Shown piece after piece: positions 51,420-59,767 of a DNA stretch of 64,000 nt. The position numbers and the translations under genes are program-made. How positions within the stretch are numbered: position 1 is the stretch's first letter; each line of letters opens with the position of its first letter. The stretch covers positions 1 through 64,000 of the forward strand of contig CASGEL010000004.1 of NCBI GenBank assembly GCA_949300485.1, given 5' to 3'. The notes beneath the pieces were generated by a model. The model had not been told where the DNA came from. It searched no databases and saw only the letters and a program-made list of their open reading frames with translations. The DNA comes from an uncultured bacterium (GTDB taxonomy: Bacteria; Cyanobacteriota; Vampirovibrionia; Gastranaerophilales; Gastranaerophilaceae).

Positions 51420-52205
51420 TTACAGGTATTTTAGTATATTAAACCCTTTATCTATGGCTTTTTTAGTTCTATCATCGGGTTTTATGTCCGCTCTGTTATC
51501 AAAATAAAATATACAGTCTTCTGTGCCAATAATATTGTATTCCTTCACTGCGTAAGATGATGTAATTATACAATTTTTGAGGTTCATGCTGCAGGGTTGC
51601 GAACTGTCTATTTTTGTAAACATTATATTATATAATTCTAAATTGTTTTTGCCGTCTTTTATTGAAAATATAACAGAATTTCCATCTTGTCTTGCGTTTT
51701 TAAACCTTGCGGCAAATTGTTCTGCCATATTTATCGGGGTTGTATTTGCTGATAGGCGAATATTTGGAAGCTCCTGTTTTATCTTTTTATAAGAAATTGA
51801 GCATTGGGCATTTTCAACCAATTCTAAAGGATTGTCCGGAGATTTTTGGATAAATCTTGCAACTAATAACAGTACTGCAAACGGAATAAGTATACTAAGT
51901 GCAACAGCTGAGGCAGCCCATTTTATTTGAGTATTATGGAAATCTTTTGATGTTTTCCACCATTCAACCTGATAAGCCCACTCATTTCCTTTTAAACCAC
52001 AGTAAACTTGTAATATCGTAAACAATATCCAGTTTAGTCCTAATGGCATTTGAAACCAAATAAGAGGAATTGCAAGAAGGGTAATCCATGCTTTATATCG
52101 AATTCCCCAAATAAAGGTTAAAAGGAAGGCTCCCCAGTTGAAACCTTTAAATTCATTAGGAAGCTCTTTCCCTTTATTACCTGTAATAAATTCCTTGATA
52201 TCCAT
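51420..52205 (-). CDS. membrane protein with DUF2628-like N-terminus
   Basis: The N-terminal part reads FKGFNWGAFLLTFIWGIRYKAWITLL...GLKGNEWAY, the pattern of DUF2628-like small membrane proteins. Two or three helices fall within residues 25-75 and a further helix at ~98-116 (VALSILIPFAVLLLVARF). A C-terminal ~140-residue soluble domain with Cys residues follows. The function is unknown. It sits between two transferase genes in the polysaccharide operon, with weak ribosome-binding signal. Confidence 0.65.
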   Translation of the reverse strand: MDIKEFITGNKGKELPNEFKGFNWGAFLLTFIWGIRYKAWITLLAIPLIWFQMPLGLNWILFTILQVYCGLKGNEWAYQVEWWKTSKDFHNTQIKWAASAVALSILIPFAVLLLVARFIQKSPDNPLELVENAQCSISYKKIKQELPNIRLSANTTPINMAEQFAARFKNARQDGNSVIFSIKDGKNNLELYNIMFTKIDSSQPCSMNLKNCIITSSYAVKEYNIIGTEDCIFYFDNRADIKPDDRTKKAIDKGFNILKYL

Positions 52206-52220
52206 TCTTTAATTGTAAGA

Positions 52221-53300
52221 TTATAATTTACACTTGTCAATTGATAAATATTTAATTATTTCATTTACAGCCTTTTGTTCATTATGTACCGTTAGTTCAA
52301 GAAAATTTTTTTTATACATATTATTTATTGATGTAAATGTATACATATTTTCACTCAGAGATTTTGTATTATCATAGTTAAAACACTTATTCATTTCTTT
52401 GTACTGTTCTTCTTCTGTTACTGTAATGAATCTTCCTGAATTTGGATATAGTATTATTTGATTTTCTGCACCAAATACGGTTATTAAGTCTGTATAACCA
52501 GAACGTAAGCTAATATTTGCATAACAGATTGTTGATAAATATACTTGTTCCAATATTGGAAGGTATACTTGTGTATATTCGTTGTATGTGTTGTTGTTTG
52601 AATTAAAGATGATCTTATAGCCCTGATTAGAAAGTTTATGTGCTATATTTAACCAAAACTCATTGCTTATTTCTGTTTTATCATACGATTTAGCTTCCGG
52701 AGATATCATTATTACTTTTTGATTTTTTGTAATTTGTTTATAATAGCAATCTACTTTGTTTTTGATTTTTTCACTTATATGTGGTTTTTCTAATTTTTGA
52801 GTGATAATGTTTAATTGTTTCGAATAAACTTCAACAAAATTAAATGATTTATTATTTTGAGCTTCATTGAATACAATATGACTCATTTCATATAATTTCC
52901 CTTTACTTAGTCTATATTTATTATGTATGGGTAGATAAGGATTTTGATATCCTAGTGCATAATATAATTCCGGACTTATTTTTTCTGTTTTGTCAGCAAA
53001 GTTGAAGCTTTTTATCATCTCGAGCTGGTTATGATTTGTATAAAAAATTACGATTTCTCCACCATTTTCATCTTTGTACTGTTTTAGTAGTGAACAACAT
53101 ATTATAAAATCACCCCAAGGCCAAAATGGCACAAATAACCAACTATTTTTGTATTTTGTTTCTATTTTATTTATATAGTTTTTTAATCCCAACGGAATAA
53201 ATATATCGTCTGATTTTTTTCGTAAACTTATTCTAAGCTTTTTCGATGGTACCAAAATATTTATTATTTTTTTTATAAAAATATTTATTTCAATAATCAT
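52221..53300 (-). CDS. GT-B-like transferase, paralogue A of three
   Basis: The 359-aa protein has a heptosyltransferase (GT9)-like plan: WLFVPFWPWGDFIICCSLLKQY near residue 55, ISPEAKSYDKTEISNEFW, GYKIIFNSNNNTY, and the donor-region motif ISLRSGYTDLITVFGAENQIILYP. The same motif set occurs in the proteins at 55639 and 61274 (PEA...FW..., GY..I.NS, S.RSG..D). The activated donor is unknown. Its ATG overlaps the stop of the fusion gene upstream by 1 nt (TAATG). Confidence 0.65.
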   Translation of the reverse strand: MIIEINIFIKKIINILVPSKKLRISLRKKSDDIFIPLGLKNYINKIETKYKNSWLFVPFWPWGDFIICCSLLKQYKDENGGEIVIFYTNHNQLEMIKSFNFADKTEKISPELYYALGYQNPYLPIHNKYRLSKGKLYEMSHIVFNEAQNNKSFNFVEVYSKQLNIITQKLEKPHISEKIKNKVDCYYKQITKNQKVIMISPEAKSYDKTEISNEFWLNIAHKLSNQGYKIIFNSNNNTYNEYTQVYLPILEQVYLSTICYANISLRSGYTDLITVFGAENQIILYPNSGRFITVTEEEQYKEMNKCFNYDNTKSLSENMYTFTSINNMYKKNFLELTVHNEQKAVNEIIKYLSIDKCKL

Positions 53301-55651
53301 TATATATTTCCCTTCAACTCTCTGAGTTTTCTTATCATAGGTTTATATCTATTTTTTTGATTTTGTAAGTTCTTTTTTACAGAACCAAAGGTAATGTTAT
53401 AAAATATTCTTGCAAAATAATATTTAAAATATATTTTATGTTTATTGTTAATAATTTTAATCCTTGAATTTATATTATTTTGTATAATTTGGTCTTTATT
53501 TAGAAGGTAATCCGCAAATCTTTGTTCTTCCGTTAGTTCTTTTCTCGGTTTGTTTAGAGCTTCTCTTAACCAGTTTTTACCTCTAATAATTTCTTTTTCT
53601 AGATTTTTATTAGCTTCTGTCCAGTCAATATCCTCAAATAGATATTCTTTGTTTTCTATTTCGGCAGGTGTATATAAAAATCTATCCATCATATTTGTTA
53701 TTTTTAGTATAGTTTCAAATCTTGTTGGCTTTTCTTTAACCGGGTTAACAGCTATAAATTTTTTATTAAATATTGTCGCAAAACATGTTCCATGGAAACT
53801 ATCGGTTATCAGTATTTCACAATTTTTGATGTAATATAACCAATCTTCAACATTATTGTTTCCTGCAATATTTATAACTTTTAGTTTTAAATTTTTGGCT
53901 GTTATTTTTATTAGATTTTCTTTGTCCTTATTATTAAATAAAATGTAGTAAGCAATATACTTTTTATCAGTTTTTGTTGAATTTTCAATAAGATTATCAT
54001 ATTTTTCTTTACTAATTAGGAATACCGGATCTATAACTTGTGTCCCCTCAATATTAAAATCTTCTTTTAATATTTTTACTGCTTGATCCTCTCGTACTGA
54101 TATTGCGTCAAATTTGCTCAGATAATGCCTCATATATGTTCTAGCAGATTCCGGACCATCATACTTTTCTGTTCCAAAACTTGTTGAATAACTTATCATT
54201 TTATTATTTTTGTTTACAAAGTTTAAGAACATATGACCAAAAGGTTCTTTCCTGAATAGATATCTCCATATTTGATCCGAGCCACATATAAAAGTTCCTA
54301 TATCTTTGTTTAGTTTTGTTAATTCATTTGGATTTCGTATTTCTCTTGTTAGGCTTAGATATTTCGTTGCAAATGATTCAGCTATACTTCCTTTGTACTT
54401 TTGAAGAAGATTGTCTGGTATATAGTTAATTGTTTTGCACTTATACCCTAATTCATTGATTGCTTCATTTAACGCATAATTTGTGAGAATTGCTCCTCTA
54501 TTAGGTGCATACCAAAAATCGACTACTCCTACTGTATACTTATTACTTAAACAATCTATTGTATTTTCGTTAAAATTTTTAGTGTCAATGTTTTTATTAA
54601 AAATATCTATGTTTGGATGCGGTTTGAATGGTATTTTCAATACACAATTACTTTTTATTGCATCTTTAAGGGTTCTTTTTTCTATTAATTTAAATTTAGA
54701 CTTAATTTTGTTAAAAATTTGTTTTCCTTTTTCAGAATTTATTAAAACACATGACGTTCCTTTTCTATCATCAAGATGAGGGGCTCTTTTCCCTATTCCC
54801 CAATAATCGCCTATTGTTATGTCTCCTTGTCTGGATGTTGTTGTGTATTTACAATTTTTACAGCATTCGTTCATCATTAAATGAGGAACAAAAGCTCTCA
54901 TGAAATTAGGTGTTATTTCTTCATTTATATGCTTATTTGTTGTAACTACGGTGTTAGAATCCCACCCTAATAGTTTGCTTCTGAAATTTATATTTTTTAT
55001 TTCTTCGCCGGGATAATTATCTGCTAAAAATTTTCTATAGGCTTTTGGTGATGCCGAGTGTGCACAGAGTAAATCAACAATGTATAATTTATCATAGTTT
55101 TTTCCTAAGTAACTTCTTAATCCGGCAGCTTGGCATGGACATCCTGAAAATAATACATAATTATCATTTTTAAGTAATTTTTCTATCTCTTTATAGAAAT
55201 CTTCTCTTATATATGATTGTACATATTTTGATCTGCGTAATTTATCAAGTTTTTCTATACTGTTAATTATCATATGGTGTACTTTCCAATTTTCATCAAA
55301 TCCTACTCCTGCAACATACCCCCCTTTTGCTAGGATTTCTTCTGCCAGTAAAGTGAAAACTCCGCCTGAAGAGCTTACGTACCTGATATCATCATTAGCT
55401 TGGCAGGCGTAAACTTCAGGTTTTGTTGTGTTACCTTTTATTGGATTAATTTCAGGACAGACTTTTTCACATTTGCCGCAGTGTACACATTTTTCTTCAT
55501 CAATTATTAGTTGGTAATAGCCTATTTCATTCTCTTCTAATCTTATTGCATTAACCTGACATATATTTGCACAGGCTGAACATCCGGTGCAAGTTGTTAC
55601 TCTAAATATTCCATTCTCTATTTTGTTTTTATTCACTGTCATATTTTGCAT
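53300..55651 (-). CDS. fusion: ferredoxin + FrhB-type flavoprotein + polysaccharide pyruvyltransferase
   Basis: Residues ~15-70 hold two 4Fe-4S motifs (C21-x2-C24-x2-C27-x3-C31 and CVHCGKCEKVCP). Residues ~80-345 form the F420 hydrogenase/dehydrogenase beta-subunit (FrhB) domain with SSSGGVFTLLAEEIL, FSGCPCQAAGLRSYL, CKNCKYTTTSRQGDITIGDYWG. Residues ~370-690 form a polysaccharide pyruvyltransferase domain (YAPNRGAILTNYALNEAINELG, CGSDQIWR, DSFHGTCFATIF). A basic tail follows. In glycan clusters these two activities usually lie in neighbouring genes, and here they are one 783-aa chain, suggesting redox and pyruvyl-type modification of the same sugar. AGAGGAG precedes the ATG. Confidence 0.85.
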   Translation of the reverse strand: MQNMTVNKNKIENGIFRVTTCTGCSACANICQVNAIRLEENEIGYYQLIIDEEKCVHCGKCEKVCPEINPIKGNTTKPEVYACQANDDIRYVSSSGGVFTLLAEEILAKGGYVAGVGFDENWKVHHMIINSIEKLDKLRRSKYVQSYIREDFYKEIEKLLKNDNYVLFSGCPCQAAGLRSYLGKNYDKLYIVDLLCAHSASPKAYRKFLADNYPGEEIKNINFRSKLLGWDSNTVVTTNKHINEEITPNFMRAFVPHLMMNECCKNCKYTTTSRQGDITIGDYWGIGKRAPHLDDRKGTSCVLINSEKGKQIFNKIKSKFKLIEKRTLKDAIKSNCVLKIPFKPHPNIDIFNKNIDTKNFNENTIDCLSNKYTVGVVDFWYAPNRGAILTNYALNEAINELGYKCKTINYIPDNLLQKYKGSIAESFATKYLSLTREIRNPNELTKLNKDIGTFICGSDQIWRYLFRKEPFGHMFLNFVNKNNKMISYSTSFGTEKYDGPESARTYMRHYLSKFDAISVREDQAVKILKEDFNIEGTQVIDPVFLISKEKYDNLIENSTKTDKKYIAYYILFNNKDKENLIKITAKNLKLKVINIAGNNNVEDWLYYIKNCEILITDSFHGTCFATIFNKKFIAVNPVKEKPTRFETILKITNMMDRFLYTPAEIENKEYLFEDIDWTEANKNLEKEIIRGKNWLREALNKPRKELTEEQRFADYLLNKDQIIQNNINSRIKIINNKHKIYFKYYFARIFYNITFGSVKKNLQNQKNRYKPMIRKLRELKGNI

Positions 55652-56772
55652 AAGTTTTTCTCCTCTTCTGATAATTCTAAATTGTTATGTGTATATTCTG
55701 TTTTGTTATAAGTATGTTTTATTCTTTTTGCTTTGTATCTGAATAATCTTGATTTTCTTTTGTTAGATTTAAATAACAATTGGCATTTCCGGTAATTTGT
55801 ATATTTTATTTTTTGTGCCTGCAGATACTTATTTAATTGCTCTTCAAGGGATTTATCTGCAAAGGTAAAATTGTAAAGTCTGTAATTTTTTATTAAGATT
55901 TCATTAACGGCTTCGTGTGGTTCAAATAATTTATTTAGTCCCATATATTCTCTTTCAAAATTTGCACTGTAGAATGCAAACATGTTTTTGCCTTTGCCAA
56001 TTAGTACATCATTTAATCCGCTTCTTATTGAAAAAACGTATTTGCAATTCATACCGAGAGCAACCACTTCTTCAAGTGTCAGTCCTAAATCATAAGTTGA
56101 AATTGTATTTAGGCGTTTATAATAAGAGTCTTTGCTGTTTACAATAACGGTATATCCTTTTCTTTGAAAATAATTTATTATAATTCCCCAGAATTCATAA
56201 TCGAAACGACAGGCAGTGAGTGCTTCCGGGGCAATTAAAACACAATTTTCAATATTAATTATTTTTTCATTACTGATATTAGGATAGCTTGCTGGAAGTT
56301 TATTTGCTTTAAATTCATCCATTCCTAAATTATTTCGCCAGCGTCTTCCCCAATAGTATTTATATTGGAAAAAATTATTTATAATCCCATCACATATAAT
56401 AGGAATTCCTTTTATAGGCAGCCCTTGAAAATATGATATAAAAGCACTTCCTTCCAGAATGTCTATATTTCCCCGTTTAAAGTTTTCTCGTTTGATTTTT
56501 TCTTTTATTAATTCTTCATTGTTTCTTATGAAATCATCCCAGTCAATCACAGTATAGTTTGTTATTCCATACATTTTGAGTAAAAACTCGTGTTTTGGTT
56601 TTACAAAGTAATGTAGAGGTACCCCATAATATTTTTCAAAATCATCATGAAGAGCTATTGTATACATTAAATCTCCAAGATGTTTAAATAAAATCAAATT
56701 GTATTCATCTTTTTTGCAAAAAGATAGAAATTTATTATATGTATTTATTGCGTAGTCAAGTTCTTTTTTCAT
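55639..56772 (-). CDS. GT-B-like transferase, paralogue B of three
   Basis: The 377-aa protein shares with its two paralogues LILFKHLGDLMYTIAL near the N-terminus, then IAPEALTACRFDYEFW, GYTVIVNSKDSYY and the donor motif FSIRSGLNDVLIGKGKNMFAFYS. A basic C-terminal tail (KSNKRKSRLFRYKAKRIKH) may bind the membrane. AAGGAT precedes the ATG. It overlaps the downstream fusion gene by 13 nt. Substrates unknown; a GT9-like glycosyltransferase is the best guess. Confidence 0.65.
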   Translation of the reverse strand: MKKELDYAINTYNKFLSFCKKDEYNLILFKHLGDLMYTIALHDDFEKYYGVPLHYFVKPKHEFLLKMYGITNYTVIDWDDFIRNNEELIKEKIKRENFKRGNIDILEGSAFISYFQGLPIKGIPIICDGIINNFFQYKYYWGRRWRNNLGMDEFKANKLPASYPNISNEKIINIENCVLIAPEALTACRFDYEFWGIIINYFQRKGYTVIVNSKDSYYKRLNTISTYDLGLTLEEVVALGMNCKYVFSIRSGLNDVLIGKGKNMFAFYSANFEREYMGLNKLFEPHEAVNEILIKNYRLYNFTFADKSLEEQLNKYLQAQKIKYTNYRKCQLLFKSNKRKSRLFRYKAKRIKHTYNKTEYTHNNLELSEEEKNLCKI

Positions 56773-56814
56773 TTATATCCTTCTATAATTCTCTTTTATC
56801 TGCATTACAAAGGT

Positions 56815-57798
56815 CTATTTATCAACAAACCATGCATATTTGTCTTTTGTGCTGCCTGCCCACTCTACCCATTTGGTTTTATCTTTCGGCAGACAGTGTG
56901 CGCATGTTGGAATTGGTGCTCTTAAGTATTCCATAATTTCCTGTGCTGAGTGGGTATAAATATCTATGCCCTCTTCCTCAGGTAAATTTTCATTAAAATA
57001 TTTATTATAATTCTTCATATATCCTGCTGTCGGACAATGTGTAAGTTTTCCGTTTATTAAATTTACACATCTTTTATATGGGCATTTGTCAAAGGTTTCC
57101 TGAATATTATTTACAGGTTCGAATGTCATACTCTTACTGAATTTTGATGCTATCCATATCCAGCCAAGCTGATGGTTTGTATTTTTGCCTATTGCATCCA
57201 GTGCCTCTCCAAATTTTTTGTCTACCCCAGGGTATTTGCTCATATCAATTTTTATATTTGTATCTCTCACTGCTTTCCAAAATTCCTCGCTTGCCTCTGC
57301 TAATAGTATCCCGTTTGTTACAAGCATAATTTCAGAATTAGGAAAGTATTCTTTTGTTATATAAATAAATTTGTGTACCTCAGGATGAAGTAAAGGTTCC
57401 CCACCCATAAGGCGTATGAGTTTTATATCAAATTTTCTGGATAGTTCTTTTATATCCCTGCGAAAATCTTCTACATTTATAAATTTTTTTTCGGTTACAT
57501 TACAGTAGTGACAGCAATATGTGCAATTTAGATTGCAGTGGTCGGTAATATGTGTTTCAAGATATTTAATATAACCCTTAGCAGGATCTCTAGATTGTTC
57601 AAATTTTGATATTTTGCCTTCTGAATATAATTTATTTATTATTCGCTCTGTATTGAGATTGTATTTATTTAATTTAGATGAGATGGATTTTAATTGAGTA
57701 TTTATTTCTTTAGCGCTGTCTCTGATTTTTATTTTTATCCCCAATATAGATATAACTTTATGATAATCTTTATTTGTTACGTTAAAAAGGCGGTTCAT
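56815..57798 (-). CDS. radical SAM enzyme of the polysaccharide locus
   Basis: The radical SAM 4Fe-4S motif is C-NLN-C-TY-C (HITDHCNLNCTYCCHYC), with LMGGEPLLHPEV and VTNGILL typical of the barrel. C-terminal cysteines (KCPYKRCVNL, THCPTAG, PTCAHCLPK) may form a SPASM-like auxiliary cluster. An N-terminal ~40-residue part (VISILGIKIKIRD) matches the hydrophobic-basic tails common on glycan enzymes. It probably oxidises or rearranges a sugar or sugar nucleotide. The ATG immediately follows the TAA of the epimerase gene. Confidence 0.85.
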   Translation of the reverse strand: MNRLFNVTNKDYHKVISILGIKIKIRDSAKEINTQLKSISSKLNKYNLNTERIINKLYSEGKISKFEQSRDPAKGYIKYLETHITDHCNLNCTYCCHYCNVTEKKFINVEDFRRDIKELSRKFDIKLIRLMGGEPLLHPEVHKFIYITKEYFPNSEIMLVTNGILLAEASEEFWKAVRDTNIKIDMSKYPGVDKKFGEALDAIGKNTNHQLGWIWIASKFSKSMTFEPVNNIQETFDKCPYKRCVNLINGKLTHCPTAGYMKNYNKYFNENLPEEEGIDIYTHSAQEIMEYLRAPIPTCAHCLPKDKTKWVEWAGSTKDKYAWFVDK

Positions 57799-58461
57799 TT
57801 ATGCTACTCCTATTCTGTTTTTAATTTTGTCTATTGAAGTTTTATAGGAGGTGCTGTCTTTAAATAGGGTAGCGGTTCCGAGAATAAATCCTTTTACCCC
57901 TTTATTTGACCATTTTTCTATTCGTTCCGGCGTTACCGCACCGTCTAAGAAAATTTCATAGTTGTACTTTTGTTTTAGGCTAATGAGGGTTTCTATTTTA
58001 TTATCTACATAATCCTGATATTTTCTTCCTGCATGCCCCGGGTTTACTCCTAAGACAAGGATTCTGTCTGTTGTGTTTAACAGTTCACAGATACTTGCAA
58101 TAGAGGTTCCTGGGTTAATTGCGATACCTGCAATGGCTCCTGCATTGTGTATTTTTTCTATTGTTGTTGCAGGGTCAGGATCAACTTCAGGGTGAATATA
58201 AATTATATCAATTCCCAGTCTAAATAGTATGTCCAGATAATTGTACGGCTTTTTCACCATAAGGTGTGCATCAACGGTTTTAGTTGTTGTTTTTTTGATA
58301 AATGCCATATCCTGATAACCCATTCCAAAGTTATCTACAAAACTCCCATCCATTATATCTATATGAAAGGAGTCTATTCCTGCTGTTTCAAGTTCCTTTA
58401 CTTCTTTTTCCAGATTAGCAAAATTTGCACACATCATTGATGCTGATAGTTCTATATTCAT
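57799..58461 (-). CDS. ribulose-phosphate 3-epimerase family protein
   Basis: The TIM-barrel has the Rpe landmarks: LSASMMCANFANLEKEV, HIDIMDGSFVDNFGMG (Asp base and metal His), VDAHLMVKKPYNYL, AIAGIAINPGTSI, VNPGHAGRKYQ and FLDGAVTPER. It interconverts ketopentose (or ketohexose) phosphates at C3. The placement among sugar-activation genes suggests a dedicated copy, possibly acting on another sugar phosphate such as allulose-6-phosphate, rather than the pentose-pathway enzyme. GAGGT precedes the ATG. It is followed directly by the radical SAM gene. Confidence 0.85.
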   Translation of the reverse strand: MNIELSASMMCANFANLEKEVKELETAGIDSFHIDIMDGSFVDNFGMGYQDMAFIKKTTTKTVDAHLMVKKPYNYLDILFRLGIDIIYIHPEVDPDPATTIEKIHNAGAIAGIAINPGTSIASICELLNTTDRILVLGVNPGHAGRKYQDYVDNKIETLISLKQKYNYEIFLDGAVTPERIEKWSNKGVKGFILGTATLFKDSTSYKTSIDKIKNRIGVA

Positions 58462-58475
58462 TCGGTTACCTCATT

Positions 58476-59372
58476 TTATTTTGTGTTAGGTCTTGCTATG
58501 ATAAATGTCGATTTATTCAAATAGATTTGTTCATCAGGTTCAAGCACAATAGTCATTCCTGTGTGGATTTTTATGTTATCGATTTGACTTTCTCCATCTA
58601 ATATAGTCAGACATTCAAGTGTTTGAGAATTGTTTTTGTATTCACATTTATTTTCATAGAGTCTTGTTGAGTAAAATCTTTCTTTTATCTCGCCATCATT
58701 ATACTTTTGAGTTTTTGATTTCAATTCCGGTTTTATTGCATGAAGAGCCTTTTCTATATGCAATTCTCTTGTGTTGCCGTTTTTATCCTTTCTGTTAAAA
58801 TCATAAAATCTGTATGTTAGATTGCAATTTTCTTCGATTTCATAAAAAAGAGCACCATGTGTTGCAGCATGAATTGTTCCGGCTTTTACAAATACATAAT
58901 CCCCTTTCTCAATTTTTAGACGGTCAATTATTTCTTCTTCCACTTTATTTTGAGAGATTTTATTTTGAATTGCATTCTTACTTTGGAGTTTACATCCATT
59001 GAAAAGCCAGCCGTTTTCTGGCGGTTCTATAAAATACCATGATTCATTTTTTCCGAAGCTTTTGTTCTCATATTTCCTTGCAAACTCATCATCCGGATGC
59101 ACCTGAATACTCAAATCATCTGCCGGATCTACAAGTGCTATAACAAACGGAAATTCATTAAAGCATTGCAAATTGTATTTACTCTTATTTTCATTGAAAT
59201 AATCTTTAAGCAGCTTATTTTTGTATTTTCCGTTTAGTATTTTGCTTTCAAATTCTCCGTTTGAAACAATCGAATACAAATGCCCGAGATGACTGTGTTT
59301 TACCGGACAAAACGGCAGTAATTTTTTACCGCCCCAGATTGTTTCATGTGCGATAGGTTTTAGTATAAGCAT
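58476..59372 (-). CDS. manA: mannose-6-phosphate isomerase, class I (cupin)
   Basis: The zinc-cupin landmarks are KPIAHETIWGG, FPFVIALVDPADDLSIQVHPDDEFA (Gln and His ligands), ESWYFIEP, and the second ligand set GTIHAATHGALFYEIEENCNLTYRFYDF. The 298-aa length matches the short Bacillus-type enzyme. It interconverts mannose-6-P and fructose-6-P, the entry to GDP-mannose and related sugars. AGGAGAG precedes the ATG. It lies 14 nt upstream of the Rpe homologue and 8 nt after the HAD gene. Confidence 0.87.
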   Translation of the reverse strand: MLILKPIAHETIWGGKKLLPFCPVKHSHLGHLYSIVSNGEFESKILNGKYKNKLLKDYFNENKSKYNLQCFNEFPFVIALVDPADDLSIQVHPDDEFARKYENKSFGKNESWYFIEPPENGWLFNGCKLQSKNAIQNKISQNKVEEEIIDRLKIEKGDYVFVKAGTIHAATHGALFYEIEENCNLTYRFYDFNRKDKNGNTRELHIEKALHAIKPELKSKTQKYNDGEIKERFYSTRLYENKCEYKNNSQTLECLTILDGESQIDNIKIHTGMTIVLEPDEQIYLNKSTFIIARPNTK

Positions 59373-59380
59373 TTTCTCTC

Positions 59381-59767
59381 CTATAAATTTTCATCAATTA
59401 TTATATTTATATTTTCCAAGCCTTCATTTCTTTTTGGTGTAACAGCATAGGCACATTGTAGTCCTGAAGGCTTGTTATCATTGAATAGAATGCGTTCTCC
59501 CATTGGCATTTCAAAAAGTATCAGATTATATCTGATATTGTTTTCATTTAAAAATTTTTCTGTTTTCTCTTTCGCTTCTTTTTCTCTTGCTGTCATAATA
59601 AGAATGTAATCATCATCAGGAATAGATTGTAAAAACTCTTTAGCTCCAGGAAGAAATTTATCATTTCCTGTTTTATATCCGTTATGCACAACAAGTGTTC
59701 CGTCAAAATCAAGTATCCATGTTTTATTAAGCGTTGATAGCCTCAAAATATTCTCTTTTAAAAGCAT
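59381..59767 (-). CDS. HAD-superfamily phosphatase
   Basis: The 128-aa protein has HAD motif I LDFDGTLVVH (nucleophile Asp), motif II LIMTAREKEA and a C-terminal acidic IIIDEN motif. It lacks a large cap, as in small sugar-phosphate phosphatases or polynucleotide-kinase-type HADs. The start at 59767 is chosen because AAGGAG lies 7 nt upstream; the site is inside the preceding gene, which it overlaps by 41 nt. It likely removes a phosphate from an intermediate of the adjacent activation pathway. Confidence 0.8.
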   Translation of the reverse strand: MLLKENILRLSTLNKTWILDFDGTLVVHNGYKTGNDKFLPGAKEFLQSIPDDDYILIMTAREKEAKEKTEKFLNENNIRYNLILFEMPMGERILFNDNKPSGLQCAYAVTPKRNEGLENINIIIDENL

